64,000 nt of DNA from Flavobacterium sp. ASW18X (GTDB taxonomy: Bacteria; Bacteroidota; Bacteroidia; Flavobacteriales; Flavobacteriaceae). The stretch lies in assembly GCF_005144745.1 (NCBI RefSeq), contig NZ_SWKK01000010.1, forward strand, positions 19,553-83,552, written 5' to 3'. Of the stretch, positions 37,282 through 47,076 are shown piece after piece. The notes under the pieces were generated by a model that did not search any database, had not been told where the DNA came from, and saw only the letters and a program-made list of their open reading frames with translations. A program made the translations under genes and the position numbers. Numbering within the stretch: position 1 is the stretch's first letter; each line of letters begins with the position of its first letter.

Positions 37282-38826
37282 TCATTCAGTCTTATCAGCT
37301 TCTTGTGTAGCAGGTTGTTCCCTTTTAAATAATTCTAAAAAAGCATTACCAATATTATCCACTAATTGCGAGGCAGTAAAGGCTTCAAAACCACTGGCAT
37401 TTACACCAACATCAGCTGCTAATCCATGTAAATAAACGCCCATTATTGCAGCTTTTAAACTACTATATCCTTGCGCAAGTAAACCTGCAATCATCCCAGC
37501 CAAAACATCTCCGCAGCCACCTGTAGCCATACCAGGATTACCTGTAGAATTTACAAACCCCACACCGTTAGCAAAGGTTATGGTATGCGCTCCCTTTAAT
37601 ACCAAAATACAGTTGTATTTTTTAGAAAAGAGTTTTCCCTTTTCAACCTTATCAAAATCGTCTTTCCATGGTCCTACTAATCGCTCAAACTCTTTAGGAT
37701 GTGGCGTAAAAACACTGCCTTCTGGTATTAAACCTAAAAAATCTTCTTGATTAGCTAATAGGTTTATAGCATCTGCATCTAGCACCAAGGGTAATTTGTT
37801 AGTTTTTAAAAAGGAATGTAATGCTTTTTGAGTACCCTGATCCTGCCCCATACCCATACCTATACAAACAACATTGACTTTTTCTGGCACTTTAATTTCA
37901 GAAATACAATCCTCTTTGGTGTCTGTCATCACCATCACCTCTGGTATTGCCGTTTGTAGAGGTATATATCCGCATTTAGGAACATAGGCGGTTACCAAAC
38001 CTGCTCCTGCCTGTAAAGCACCTTTACTTGCTAATTGTATAGCCCCTATTTTTCCATAACTGCCACCAACCACGGCAACGTGACCATAATTTCCCTTATG
38101 GGAAAATTTCAACCTAGGTTGGTATAGTGGAGCAATTTCTGGCTTACCTAGATACTCAAAGGCGGTTGGCAGGTTATAAATATATTCGGGGTCCAAACCG
38201 ATGTCTAGCAACTCCCAATGGTTTAAATGTTGCGCAGTTTGCGGCAAGAAAAAAGGCAACTTTGGTGTTTGAAAAGACAACACAAAGTCTGCTTGCACCA
38301 CATTTTCTGGTTTGGTGGGCAACCTATCCATAAACAAACCAGAAGGTATATCTACTGCCAGGGTAAATGCGTTGGCGTTATTAATATGTTGTATTACTTG
38401 TAATACCCAATCTTCTGGGTCTCTGTTTAGACCAATTCCAAAAATGGCATCTATAACAATATCATCTTTACCAATTTCTGGCAAATGCAAAGTTTCATCT
38501 ATAAATTCTGGCCAGAGTTTACGGTCTTTTAAGCGGTCTAGATTTATTAAAAAATCTTTAGAACGTTTTTCACTGTACTTCACTACGTAAACTTCCATGT
38601 TATAACCATGCTCCTTAAGCATCCTAGCAAGAGCTAACCCATCACCACCATTATTGCCAATACCGCAGAACAAATGTAATTTTACAGGACCACCTTGCAA
38701 CCTACTATGCAACCAATTAAATAATTGGTCCGCAGCCCTTTCCATCAGTATATCACTAGAAATACCATATTTCTTGATTGTATAATCGTCAGCGTCATGT
38801 ACTTGTTGGGCAGATAATATCTTCAT
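37282..38826 (-). CDS. nnr: Bifunctional NAD(P)H-hydrate epimerase and dehydratase
   Basis: The 514-residue protein repairs damaged NAD(P)H hydrates. The N-terminal YjeF-type epimerase domain (about 1-215) has FCGIGNNGGDGLALARML and IFGIGLNRD. The C-terminal ADP/ATP-dependent dehydratase domain (about 230-500) belongs to the ribokinase-like fold, with HKGNYGHVAVVGGSYGKIGA, FTPHPKEFERL, VLKGAHTI, and NPGMATGGCGDVLAGMIAG holding the catalytic Asp. The fused order is the usual bacterial one. It is divergent from the thr operon and followed closely by the small membrane protein gene. Confidence 0.95.
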   Translation of the reverse strand: MKILSAQQVHDADDYTIKKYGISSDILMERAADQLFNWLHSRLQGGPVKLHLFCGIGNNGGDGLALARMLKEHGYNMEVYVVKYSEKRSKDFLINLDRLKDRKLWPEFIDETLHLPEIGKDDIVIDAIFGIGLNRDPEDWVLQVIQHINNANAFTLAVDIPSGLFMDRLPTKPENVVQADFVLSFQTPKLPFFLPQTAQHLNHWELLDIGLDPEYIYNLPTAFEYLGKPEIAPLYQPRLKFSHKGNYGHVAVVGGSYGKIGAIQLASKGALQAGAGLVTAYVPKCGYIPLQTAIPEVMVMTDTKEDCISEIKVPEKVNVVCIGMGMGQDQGTQKALHSFLKTNKLPLVLDADAINLLANQEDFLGLIPEGSVFTPHPKEFERLVGPWKDDFDKVEKGKLFSKKYNCILVLKGAHTITFANGVGFVNSTGNPGMATGGCGDVLAGMIAGLLAQGYSSLKAAIMGVYLHGLAADVGVNASGFEAFTASQLVDNIGNAFLELFKREQPATQEADKTE

Positions 38827-38881
38827 TTTCTAAGAAAGGGATTGATTAATTATTAAAATCGTAAAAATTACACAAACGTGT

Positions 38882-38911
38882 TTGATGCACTTTTGGTATA
38901 CACTACATTTG
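38882..38911 (+). promoter_or_regulatory. Promoter of the thr operon
   Basis: TTG at 38882-38884 and TACATTTG at 38904-38911 match the Bacteroidota -33 and -7 elements (TTG, TAnnTTTG) with exactly 19 bases between them. Transcription would begin around 38917, a dozen bases before the leader ORF. Confidence 0.78.
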
Positions 38912-38928
38912 ATACACACAAATGAACG

Positions 38929-39018
38929 ATGCAATTTAATCAATCGGACATAAAAACTTTCCTATCCAATGGTAAATCGACCCAAACTACGATTACCACT
39001 ACCACCCCTTTGGGGTAG
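38929..39018 (+). CDS. thrL: Threonine operon leader peptide
   Basis: A 29-codon ORF begins just downstream of the promoter at 38882-38911 and ends 65 bases before thrA. Near its end it has the residue run TQTTITTTT, that is seven Thr and one Ile codons within nine, followed by PLG and a stop. Leader peptides of this kind in enterobacteria control thr operons by ribosome stalling when charged threonine or isoleucine tRNA is short. The Thr codons and the stop lie within a potential hairpin (ACTA...CCCC at 38998-39008 with GGGGTAGT at 39012-39019). A T-rich stretch lies at 39050-39060, but I do not see a perfect terminator, so the exact mechanism is inferred. Confidence 0.8.
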   Translation: MQFNQSDIKTFLSNGKSTQTTITTTTPLG

Positions 39019-39083
39019 TCTGTATATATAATTTTCGTCTGTTCACGTATTTATTTTTTTTTAGAATTTAATATTCATCCCTA

Positions 39084-41525
39084 ATGAAACTTTTAAAATT
39101 TGGTGGTACTTCGGTAGCCAATGCACCCAACATACAACGCGTAAAATCCATAATAGCAAACAATCAAGATAAACAGGTTGTGGTTGTCTCTGCCTTTGGT
39201 GGCGTAACAGATTTATTATTAAATGCCTTAGAACTAGCTGCCTCTGGCGATGTAAGTTATAGAGAAGTAATTGCTCAAATTGAAGCACGACATTTTGATG
39301 CTATTAAAACCCTATTTCCTGTAACCGCCCAAAGTAGTATTATAAGTAAGGTTAAGAGTGAACTAAATGAACTTGAAACACTGTTAGAAGGAGCTTTTTT
39401 GATTGGCGAAACTACCTCACGTTTATCAGATAAAGTAGTAAGTTATGGAGAACTACTTTCTTCTTACATCATTAGTGAATATTTTAAAACAGAAGGTTTA
39501 GATGCGAGTTTAAAAAGTGGCAGGGAATTGATTGTTACCAACGCAAATTTTGGCAATGCTAGTGTAGATTTTAAAACCACCAACGCAGTATGCCAATCCT
39601 TTTTTAAGGATCAAAACCATCAAATTACGGTAGTACCAGGTTTTGTAGCTGCAACTGCCAAGGGCGATGCCACTACATTAGGTCGTGGTGGGTCTGATTA
39701 TACCGCTGCAATAATAGCCGCAGCGCTAGAAGCAGAAAAATTAGAGATTTGGACTGATGTGAGTGGTTTATTTACTGCCAATCCAAAACTGGTAAAACAA
39801 GCTAAGTGTGTTACCCATATTTCTTATGAAGAAGCGATGGAACTTTCGCATTTTGGAGCAAAAGTTATATATCCACCAACCATACAACCGGTATTACATA
39901 AGCAAATTCCTATTATAATTAAAAATACCTTTGAACCAGAAAAAGAAGGCACACTCATCACTAAAAACACCAATGGTGGTGGCAAAACGGTAAGGGGTAT
40001 AAGTCATATAGAGCATATTAGCTTGTTATCTTTAGAGGGGCCTGGCATGGTTGGTATTCCTGGTATTTCTAAACGCTTTTTTGAGACTATTTCTACTATT
40101 GGTGTTAGCGTTGTTTTAATAACCCAAGCATCTTCTGAGCATTCTATTTGTATTGGTATTGCCGATAAAGATGTGGAAAAAGCCGTACAAGCGGTAAACG
40201 AAGCCTTTGAATACGAAATTGCTTCTAACAAATTACACCCTGTAGTTGTAGAGTCTAACTTAGCTATTGTTGCTTTAGTTGGTGATAATATGAAAAGTCA
40301 CCAAGGTTTAAGTGGTAAAATGTTCGCTACCCTAGGTAAAAACAACGTGAATATCAGAGCTATTGCTCAAGGTGCTTCTGAGCGAAATATTTCTACCGTA
40401 ATTAACAAAGTAGATATTAAAAAAGCATTGAATGCTTTACACGAAGCTTTTTTTGAAGAAAACACAAAACAGCTCAATTTATTTGTAATGGGCTGCGGTA
40501 ATGTAGGTTCTAAATTGTTGGCCCAGCTAGAGCAACAGCATAAATACCTAAAAAAGGAATTAAAACTCAATGTTAGGGTTATTGGCATCTCTAACTCTAA
40601 AAAAATGATTTTTGATGAGGGAGGTATTGCCTTAACGCAATGGAAGACTGCTTTGGATGCTGGGGAGAAAACAGACAGGGCTGCCTTTATACAGAAAGTA
40701 AAAGAATTAAACTTAAGAAACAGCATTTTTGTAGATAATACGGCCAATGCAGAAATTGCTAGCACCTACAGCGACTACTTAAGTAACAGTATTTCTGTAG
40801 TTACCTGCAATAAAATTGCATGTTCTAGTGAATACCAAAACTATTTGTCTTTAAAACAATTAGCAAAAAAATACAACGCGCCCTTCCTTTTCGAAACAAA
40901 CGTTGGAGCAGGCCTTCCTATCTTAGACACTTTAAAACATCTTATTGTATCTGGTGATAAAGTAAAGAAAATACAAGCTGTGCTATCTGGTAGTTTAAAT
41001 TTTGTGTTTAATAATTTTAATAATAGTACTACTTTTCATGATGTAGTAAAACAAGCACAAGAACAAGGGTATACCGAGCCAGACCCAACCATAGATTTAA
41101 GTGGTGTAGATGTAGCCCGTAAAATTTTAATTCTTGCCCGCGAAAGTGGTTATCAATTAGAATTAGAAGATATTGAGAACAATTCGTTTCTTCCAGAAGA
41201 AAGTCTGCAAACTTCTAGCAATGAGGACTTTTTTGCCTCTTTAGTTAAATTCGAATCAGATTTTCAAAAGTTATACAAAAGCGCAGCAGATAAAAATTGC
41301 AAGCTAAAGTATGTTGCTCAATTTGAAGATGGCAAAGCCAAAGTAGGCTTACAAGAAATTCCACAAGGCCATGATTTCTACAACCTAGAAGGTAGTGATA
41401 ACATTGTCCTTTTTTATACAGAACGTTATCCGCAGCAACCTTTAATTATTAAAGGTGCAGGCGCTGGAGCAGATGTAACCGCTTCTGGAATTTTTGCAGA
41501 CATTGTTAGAATAGGAAATTTTTAA
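39084..41525 (+). CDS. thrA: Bifunctional aspartate kinase/homoserine dehydrogenase
   Basis: The 813-residue enzyme catalyses the first and third steps from aspartate to threonine. The N-terminal aspartokinase domain (about 1-290) starts KLLKFGGTSVANA and contains TLGRGGSDYTAA. Two ACT-type regulatory domains (about 310-455) include LVGDNMKSHQGLSGKMF. The homoserine dehydrogenase domain starts near 465 with the NAD-binding loop FVMGCGNVGSKLL and continues with ETNVGAGLPILDTL and the catalytic region SGSLNFVF. It is the first structural gene of the thr operon, 2 bases before thrB, and is probably controlled by the leader ORF upstream. Confidence 0.97.
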   Translation: MKLLKFGGTSVANAPNIQRVKSIIANNQDKQVVVVSAFGGVTDLLLNALELAASGDVSYREVIAQIEARHFDAIKTLFPVTAQSSIISKVKSELNELETLLEGAFLIGETTSRLSDKVVSYGELLSSYIISEYFKTEGLDASLKSGRELIVTNANFGNASVDFKTTNAVCQSFFKDQNHQITVVPGFVAATAKGDATTLGRGGSDYTAAIIAAALEAEKLEIWTDVSGLFTANPKLVKQAKCVTHISYEEAMELSHFGAKVIYPPTIQPVLHKQIPIIIKNTFEPEKEGTLITKNTNGGGKTVRGISHIEHISLLSLEGPGMVGIPGISKRFFETISTIGVSVVLITQASSEHSICIGIADKDVEKAVQAVNEAFEYEIASNKLHPVVVESNLAIVALVGDNMKSHQGLSGKMFATLGKNNVNIRAIAQGASERNISTVINKVDIKKALNALHEAFFEENTKQLNLFVMGCGNVGSKLLAQLEQQHKYLKKELKLNVRVIGISNSKKMIFDEGGIALTQWKTALDAGEKTDRAAFIQKVKELNLRNSIFVDNTANAEIASTYSDYLSNSISVVTCNKIACSSEYQNYLSLKQLAKKYNAPFLFETNVGAGLPILDTLKHLIVSGDKVKKIQAVLSGSLNFVFNNFNNSTTFHDVVKQAQEQGYTEPDPTIDLSGVDVARKILILARESGYQLELEDIENNSFLPEESLQTSSNEDFFASLVKFESDFQKLYKSAADKNCKLKYVAQFEDGKAKVGLQEIPQGHDFYNLEGSDNIVLFYTERYPQQPLIIKGAGAGADVTASGIFADIVRIGNF

Positions 41526-41527
41526 GC

Positions 41528-42451
41528 ATGGAAGAAGTACACATTTTTTGCCCAGCAACCATTGCCAATGTTTCCTGCGGATTTGATGTTCTAGGTTTAG
41601 CGTTAGACAGTGTAGGTGACACCATGAAAGTCCGTAAAACGGAAGAACCCGGTATTAAAATCAGCAAAATAACTGGACAGGATTTACCTCTAACTACAGA
41701 AAAAAATGTCGCTGGTGTTGCCGGCTTAGCCCTATTAGAAAAAGCTAACTATAAAGGTGGATTTGAAATAGAAATTCACAAAAAAATAAAACCAGGAAGC
41801 GGAATTGGTAGCAGCGCTGCAAGTTCTGCTGGGGCTGTAGCTGGGATGAATATGTTATTGGGCAATCCCTTTACCTTATCAGAACTGGTTACCTTTGCCA
41901 TGCAAGGCGAAAAATTAGCCAGTAACGTGGCACACGCAGACAATGTAGCACCAGCCCTATTTGGAGGATTTACCTTAGTAAGGAGTTATGAACCTTTAGA
42001 TGTTATTCCTATTCCAACTCCTATAGCTCTTTATGCTACCGTTATTCATCCACAGATAGAAATTAAAACTGCAGATTCTCGTAAAATTTTAAAAAATACG
42101 TTTTCATTAACACAAGGAATTAAACAATGGGGTAATGTGGGTGGTTTAGTTGCAGGCCTATTTACAAATGACTACGAGCTTATTGGCAGGTCTTTAGAAG
42201 ACCATATAATAGAACCCATACGTTCCATTCTCATTCCAGAATTTGCCAATGTAACACAAGCTGCTAAAAAAGCAGGAGCCCTAGGCGCTGGTATATCTGG
42301 TTCTGGCCCTTCTATTTTTGCTTTAAGCGAAGGTGAGCAAATAGCCAAAAAAGTGGCAGATGCCATGACAAAAATATACAGTACAACGGGAATTGATTTT
42401 GATATTCACGTTTCTAAAATAGCAACTAAAGGAGTTCGCACAATTGCATAA
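41528..42451 (+). CDS. thrB: Homoserine kinase
   Basis: The 307-residue GHMP kinase phosphorylates homoserine. CPATIANVSCGFDVLGLAL is the family N-terminus, KPGSGIGSSAASSAGAVAG is the ATP-binding loop near residue 95, and GAGISGSGPSIFAL is the third GHMP motif. It lies 2 bases after thrA and 2 bases before thrC, consistent with translational coupling. Confidence 0.97.
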   Translation: MEEVHIFCPATIANVSCGFDVLGLALDSVGDTMKVRKTEEPGIKISKITGQDLPLTTEKNVAGVAGLALLEKANYKGGFEIEIHKKIKPGSGIGSSAASSAGAVAGMNMLLGNPFTLSELVTFAMQGEKLASNVAHADNVAPALFGGFTLVRSYEPLDVIPIPTPIALYATVIHPQIEIKTADSRKILKNTFSLTQGIKQWGNVGGLVAGLFTNDYELIGRSLEDHIIEPIRSILIPEFANVTQAAKKAGALGAGISGSGPSIFALSEGEQIAKKVADAMTKIYSTTGIDFDIHVSKIATKGVRTIA

Positions 42452-42453
42452 TC

Positions 42454-43752
42454 ATGAAGTATTACAGCTTAAATAACAACCAGCATACCGCAACTTTTAG
42501 AGAGGCAGTAATCGCAGGGATTGCACCAGATAAAGGGTTGTATTTTCCAGAAGAAATTACACCACTACCTGAATCTTTTTTTAAGAATATTGAAAACCTA
42601 TCTAAGGAAGAAATTGCTTTTAATGCCATACATCAATTTGTAAGTGATGAAATACCCAATCAAAAACTTAGAGAAATATTAGCAGACGTTTTAGATTTTG
42701 ATTTCCCTGTAGTACCACTAGAAACTGATATAGCCACATTAGAACTTTTTCATGGACCTACCATGGCTTTTAAAGATGTTGGTGCTCGTTTTATGGCGAA
42801 TTGCCTTGGCTATTTTTCTGAAGGTAATGAAGAAGAAGTCACTGTTTTAGTGGCTACATCTGGTGATACCGGTGGCGCTGTCGCCAACGGATTTCTGGGA
42901 GTAAAAGGTGTACAAGTAGTTATCCTTTACCCTAGCGGAAAGGTAAGTGAGATTCAAGAAAAACAACTGACCACATTAGGTCAAAATATCACAGCAATAG
43001 AAGTAGACGGCGTTTTTGACGATTGCCAAAGCATGGTAAAAACTGCATTCTTAGATGAAGAAATAACTAGTGTACGCAAGCTTACATCTGCAAACAGTAT
43101 TAATGTCGCGCGTTGGTTACCGCAATTGTTATATTATCTTTTTGCCTATAAACAGGCTAAAAAAGAAGGAAAAGAATTAGTATTTTCTGTACCCTCTGGT
43201 AATTTCGGAAATATCTGTGCAGGTATGGTTGCTCAAAAATTGGGTATGCCTGTCAAAAATTTTGTGGCCTCGACGAACGTAAATGATGTGGTACCACAAT
43301 TTATGGAGAGTCAAGGTGACTATCAACCTAAACCCTCCATAGCAACTATTAGTAACGCTATGGATGTTGGTGACCCTAGTAATTTTATTCGTATTCAAAA
43401 ATTATATGGCAATCAGTTCAACGAACTTTCAAAAGTTTTTTCTTCCTATTCATTTACGGACAAAGAAACTAGAGCTGCCATGAAAAAACTATACCAAGAA
43501 ACAGGCTATGTAGCAGACCCCCATGGTGCCGTGGGTTACCTAGGTTTAAAGAAATTTAAGGAGCAACACCCAAATACCTACGGTATATTTTTAGAAACTG
43601 CACACCCAGTTAAATTTTTACCCGTTGTACAAGAAACTTTAGGCTTAACACCAAAGATACCTGCACAAATAGCAAAAGTTATGGACGGTAAAAAGGTTGC
43701 AACTCAATTAAAAACATATGAAGAGTTAAAAGCATTCTTGATAAAAGGTTAA
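42454..43752 (+). CDS. thrC: Threonine synthase
   Basis: The 432-residue PLP enzyme converts O-phosphohomoserine to threonine. The PLP lysine lies in GPTMAFKDVGARF (near residue 108), the phosphate-binding loop is ATSGDTGGAVANGF, and VPSGNFGNICAG and DPHGAVGYLGL are further conserved segments. The N-terminal region beginning MKYYSLNN is typical of the bacterial class. It is the last gene of the thr operon. Confidence 0.97.
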   Translation: MKYYSLNNNQHTATFREAVIAGIAPDKGLYFPEEITPLPESFFKNIENLSKEEIAFNAIHQFVSDEIPNQKLREILADVLDFDFPVVPLETDIATLELFHGPTMAFKDVGARFMANCLGYFSEGNEEEVTVLVATSGDTGGAVANGFLGVKGVQVVILYPSGKVSEIQEKQLTTLGQNITAIEVDGVFDDCQSMVKTAFLDEEITSVRKLTSANSINVARWLPQLLYYLFAYKQAKKEGKELVFSVPSGNFGNICAGMVAQKLGMPVKNFVASTNVNDVVPQFMESQGDYQPKPSIATISNAMDVGDPSNFIRIQKLYGNQFNELSKVFSSYSFTDKETRAAMKKLYQETGYVADPHGAVGYLGLKKFKEQHPNTYGIFLETAHPVKFLPVVQETLGLTPKIPAQIAKVMDGKKVATQLKTYEELKAFLIKG

Positions 43753-43816
43753 CCAAACATCTGCAATATTTACTTCTTTAGTTTTAATACTTTTGCAGCG
43801 ACTAATATTGTAACTA

Positions 43817-44899
43817 ATGAAAAAAACTGCCTTAAACGATACACACATTGCCTTAGGTGCTAAAATGGTACCTTTTGCAGGCTATGAAATGCCTGTCTCT
43901 TATGAAGGTGTAAATGCTGAACACGAAACAGTGCGCCAAAGTGTAGGTGTATTTGATGTATCGCACATGGGAGAGTTCTTAATTGAAGGCCCTAACGCGC
44001 TCGCTCTAATCCAAAAAGTAAGTTCTAATGATGCTAGCAAACTTGCCATTGGTAAAGCTCAATATAGTTGCATGCCTAATGAGGCTGGTGGCGTTGTAGA
44101 TGATTTAATTATATATAAAATTAAGGAAGAAACCTATTTACTAGTAGTCAACGCAGCTAACATAGCAAAAGACTGGAACCATATATCTGCCTACAATGCA
44201 GATTTTGGCGCCACTATGAGGAACATCTCTGAAGATTACTCCCTTTTAGCTATTCAAGGTCCCAAAGCTGTAGAAGCCATGCAAAGCTTGAGCTCTCATG
44301 ATTTATCCGCTATTAAATTTTACAATTTTGTGGTAGGTGATTTTGCTGGCATTGAGCATGTAATTATTTCCGCTACAGGCTATACTGGTTCTGGTGGATT
44401 TGAGATTTATTGCAAAAATTCTGAAGTACAACAAGTTTGGGATAAAGTTTTTGAGGCCGGTAAAGCCTACGGAATTAAACCGATAGGCCTGGCAGCAAGA
44501 GATACATTACGCCTAGAGATGGGCTATTGCTTGTATGGTAACGATATTGATGACTCTACATCTCCGCTAGAAGCTGGTTTAGGATGGATAACCAAATTCA
44601 ACAAAGATTTTGTAAACTCAGAGGCATTAAAACGACAAAAAGAAGAAGGTGTACACAAAAAATTGGTTGCTTTTGAAATGTTAGAAAAAGCAATACCCAG
44701 ACAAGGCTATGCTATTCTTTCTGAAGGGGAAACTGTGGGTAATGTTACATCTGGCACCATGTCCCCGTCTTTAAATAAAGGTATTGGTTTAGGTTACGTG
44801 CCTATTGCACTGGCAAAAGAAGATACTACAATAGAAATACAAATACGGAAGAAAACCGTACCTGCAAAAGTGGTTAAGTTACCATTTTATAAAGTGTAA
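43817..44899 (+). CDS. gcvT: Aminomethyltransferase (glycine cleavage T protein)
   Basis: The 360-residue protein transfers the methylene group of glycine to tetrahydrofolate in the glycine cleavage system. Motifs include [18 protein letters not shown]-type residues (here IGKAQYSCM), [22 protein letters not shown] and the C-terminal barrel segment [21 protein letters not shown]. It follows thrC by 64 bases and may be partly cotranscribed, which would place threonine and glycine metabolism together. A terminator follows. Confidence 0.96.
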   Translation: MKKTALNDTHIALGAKMVPFAGYEMPVSYEGVNAEHETVRQSVGVFDVSHMGEFLIEGPNALALIQKVSSNDASKLAIGKAQYSCMPNEAGGVVDDLIIYKIKEETYLLVVNAANIAKDWNHISAYNADFGATMRNISEDYSLLAIQGPKAVEAMQSLSSHDLSAIKFYNFVVGDFAGIEHVIISATGYTGSGGFEIYCKNSEVQQVWDKVFEAGKAYGIKPIGLAARDTLRLEMGYCLYGNDIDDSTSPLEAGLGWITKFNKDFVNSEALKRQKEEGVHKKLVAFEMLEKAIPRQGYAILSEGETVGNVTSGTMSPSLNKGIGLGYVPIALAKEDTTIEIQIRKKTVPAKVVKLPFYKV

Positions 44900-44921
44900 A
44901 CAGAAACAAACACTTTAATAA

Positions 44922-44961
44922 AGCATCCTACCTTTGTAAAAGATAGGATGTTTGTTTTTTA
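44922..44961 (+). terminator. Intrinsic terminator of gcvT
   Basis: CATCCTA (44924-44930) and TAGGATG (44944-44950) form a stem followed by a T-rich tail (TTTGTTTTTT). It lies 24 bases past the gcvT stop. Confidence 0.78.
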
Positions 44962-44979
44962 ATTAACGACCAAGAGGAT

Positions 44980-45813
44980 TTGAGGAGCAGAGATAAAGGA
45001 AAAAAAATATTGATTTTAGGCGGCAGTGGTTTTATTGGTAATGCCTTGTATAAAGAACTCAGGGGGTATTTTGACACTTATGGCACCTATTGCACCAATC
45101 CTTCCTTTAAGGATAATCAACAATTTTATCCTTACAATATGGTGGAAGATGATATATTTCCGCTTTTAGAAAAAATAAAGCCAGACATTATAATCTCTGC
45201 GGTACGAGGCGATTTTGCATCTCAGATTATTGCACACCAACATGTAGTAGAATACCTAGAAGAAAATGAAGCGCGCTTACTGTTTATTTCTTCTGCTAAT
45301 GTATTTGACGCCTATAGCAAATACCCCTCTTACGAGTACGATAAAACTTTATCAGAAAGTATCTACGGAAAATTAAAAATTAAAATAGAGAATATGCTTA
45401 TGCGTATTCCTAAATATAAGATGGCAATTTTACGCGTATCAATGGTGTATGGCAATGCCTCTCCCCGCTTAAAAGAGCTAAAAACAGCCCTGCAAGAGCA
45501 AGAACCTATAGAAGTTTTTCCTAACCTTATTACCAATGTTATAGATGATGATAAGCTAACGCAGCAAATTCATTTTATTATAAATCAAGATTTGTACGGT
45601 ATATTTCATTTGGGTAGCAAAGATTTAGTTCATCACGAAGATTTTGTTAAAGAAACCATTAAGAATTTAGGCAATTTTCATCCTATATTTAAAAAGGTAT
45701 ACACTACCAATAACGACCGTTATCTAGCTGCCTTACCCAAAGATCATTTGTTGCCTAAAAATCTTCAATTTACTTATCAAGAAGTGATTGACCATCATTT
45801 GCCAATAGAATAA
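44980..45813 (+). CDS. NAD-dependent sugar epimerase/dehydrogenase-like protein (extended SDR)
   Basis: The 277-residue protein has a Rossmann N-terminus, KILILGGSGFIGNALYKEL, of the kind found in dTDP-4-dehydrorhamnose reductase-like extended SDRs. The usual YxxxK is represented by ESIYGKLKIKIE near residue 128. No ATG lies close to the conserved start; the best start is the TTG at 44980, giving MRSRDKGKK. Substrate and pathway are not shown. It lies 16 bases upstream of the pterin dehydratase gene and begins just after a terminator. Confidence 0.78.
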   Translation: MRSRDKGKKILILGGSGFIGNALYKELRGYFDTYGTYCTNPSFKDNQQFYPYNMVEDDIFPLLEKIKPDIIISAVRGDFASQIIAHQHVVEYLEENEARLLFISSANVFDAYSKYPSYEYDKTLSESIYGKLKIKIENMLMRIPKYKMAILRVSMVYGNASPRLKELKTALQEQEPIEVFPNLITNVIDDDKLTQQIHFIINQDLYGIFHLGSKDLVHHEDFVKETIKNLGNFHPIFKKVYTTNNDRYLAALPKDHLLPKNLQFTYQEVIDHHLPIE

Positions 45814-45829
45814 TAGTTACCTTAGGGCT

Positions 45830-46108
45830 ATGAAAAAAATGGACGCTAAAGAAATAGAAATTGCTCTAGAAACACTTAACGGTTGGGCTTACAATGGTGA
45901 GGTAATTCTTAAAAAATATGAGTTTGCAGATTTTAAAGCTGCATTTGCATTTATGACGCGTATTGCGTTTGAATGTGAAGCACAAAACCACCACCCAGAT
46001 TGGGAGAATGTATATAACAGGGTTACTATTAAATTGAACACGCATGATGCTGATGGCATCACAATAAAAGACATTAAACTAGCCCAGTGTATAGAAGAAC
46101 TTAGCTAA
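45830..46108 (+). CDS. 4a-hydroxytetrahydrobiopterin dehydratase
   Basis: The 92-residue protein regenerates pterin cofactor after aromatic amino acid hydroxylation. The family motif is intact in CEAQNHHPDWENVYNRV, with two catalytic histidines, and THDADGITIKDIKLA completes the fold, with the third histidine. Length is standard for the PCD/PhhB family. It follows the SDR gene by 16 bases. Confidence 0.95.
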   Translation: MKKMDAKEIEIALETLNGWAYNGEVILKKYEFADFKAAFAFMTRIAFECEAQNHHPDWENVYNRVTIKLNTHDADGITIKDIKLAQCIEELS

Positions 46109-46180
46109 GAGCTAAGTAATTTGTATTTCTTGTATGGGTTTGATTAAATTTGTCGCTATCTAAAAAACGATATTGTAAAC

Positions 46181-46891
46181 ATGGGAAGAGCTTTTGAGTT
46201 TAGAAAAGCCAGAAAGATGAAACGCTGGGCAGCGATGTCTAAAGCGTTTACCAGAATTGGCAAGGACATAGTAATGGCAGTAAAAGAAGGTGGCCCTGAC
46301 CCGGATGCCAACTCTAGATTAAGAGCTGTTATACAGAATGCCAAATCTGTGAACATGCCTAAAGACAATATTGAAAGAGCCATTAAAAGAGCCTCTGATA
46401 AAAGTCAGGGAGATTACAAGGAAGTTCTATTTGAAGGCTATGCCCCACACGGCATTGCTATATTAATAGAAACCGCTACCGATAACAACACACGTACCGT
46501 AGCTAATATTAGAAGTTACTTTAATAAGTGTAATGGTAGTTTAGGCACTTCTGGCTCGGTAGAATTTATGTTTGATCATACCTGTAATTTTAGAATTAAT
46601 GCAGAAGGATTAGACCCAGAAGAGCTAGAGTTAGAAATGATAGATTTTGGAGCAGAAGAGGTGTTTGTAGATGAAGATGGAATTCTTATTTATGCCCCTT
46701 TTGAAAGTTTTGGTGACATCCAAAAAGAGTTGGAATCTAGGGAGATAGAAATACTGTCTTCTGGTTTTGAACGTATACCACAAGTCACTAAAGCTTTAAA
46801 TGAAGAGCAAGTAGCAGATGTAGAAAAGCTTTTAGAAAAAATTGAAGAAGATGATGATGTACAAAACGTATATCATACCATGCAAGAGTAA
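46181..46891 (+). CDS. YebC/PmpR family protein (TACO1 family)
   Basis: The 236-residue protein belongs to the YebC/TACO1 family, annotated as transcription regulators and more recently linked to translation. The characteristic N-terminus MGRAFEFRKARKMKRWAAM differs from the E. coli type (AGHSKW) and represents the second bacterial branch. AIKRASDKSQGDYKEVLFEG and GIAILIETATDNNTRTVANI are the core motifs. It is followed by a terminator and probably stands as a single gene. Confidence 0.93.
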   Translation: MGRAFEFRKARKMKRWAAMSKAFTRIGKDIVMAVKEGGPDPDANSRLRAVIQNAKSVNMPKDNIERAIKRASDKSQGDYKEVLFEGYAPHGIAILIETATDNNTRTVANIRSYFNKCNGSLGTSGSVEFMFDHTCNFRINAEGLDPEELELEMIDFGAEEVFVDEDGILIYAPFESFGDIQKELESREIEILSSGFERIPQVTKALNEEQVADVEKLLEKIEEDDDVQNVYHTMQE

Positions 46892-46919
46892 TCTCTGGAG
46901 CACCTTACAATACTAGCAT

Positions 46920-46952
46920 AAACCCCTATTTTACATAGGGTTTTATTTTTTA
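46920..46952 (+). terminator. Intrinsic terminator of the yebC-type gene
   Basis: AACCCCTAT and ATAGGGTT pair with one bulged C around a short loop and are followed by a T-rich tail, about 30 bases past the stop. Confidence 0.75.
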
Positions 46953-47076
46953 TAATCCTTTGTAATTGTTTTTAAAGATAATGAGCAAGCAAAAGTGGAG
47001 CTCTATTATATAAAATTCGCCTTGCACTAAAAACCCTAAGGGAATAAAGATAAATACTTGAGGATAATCATTCCAA

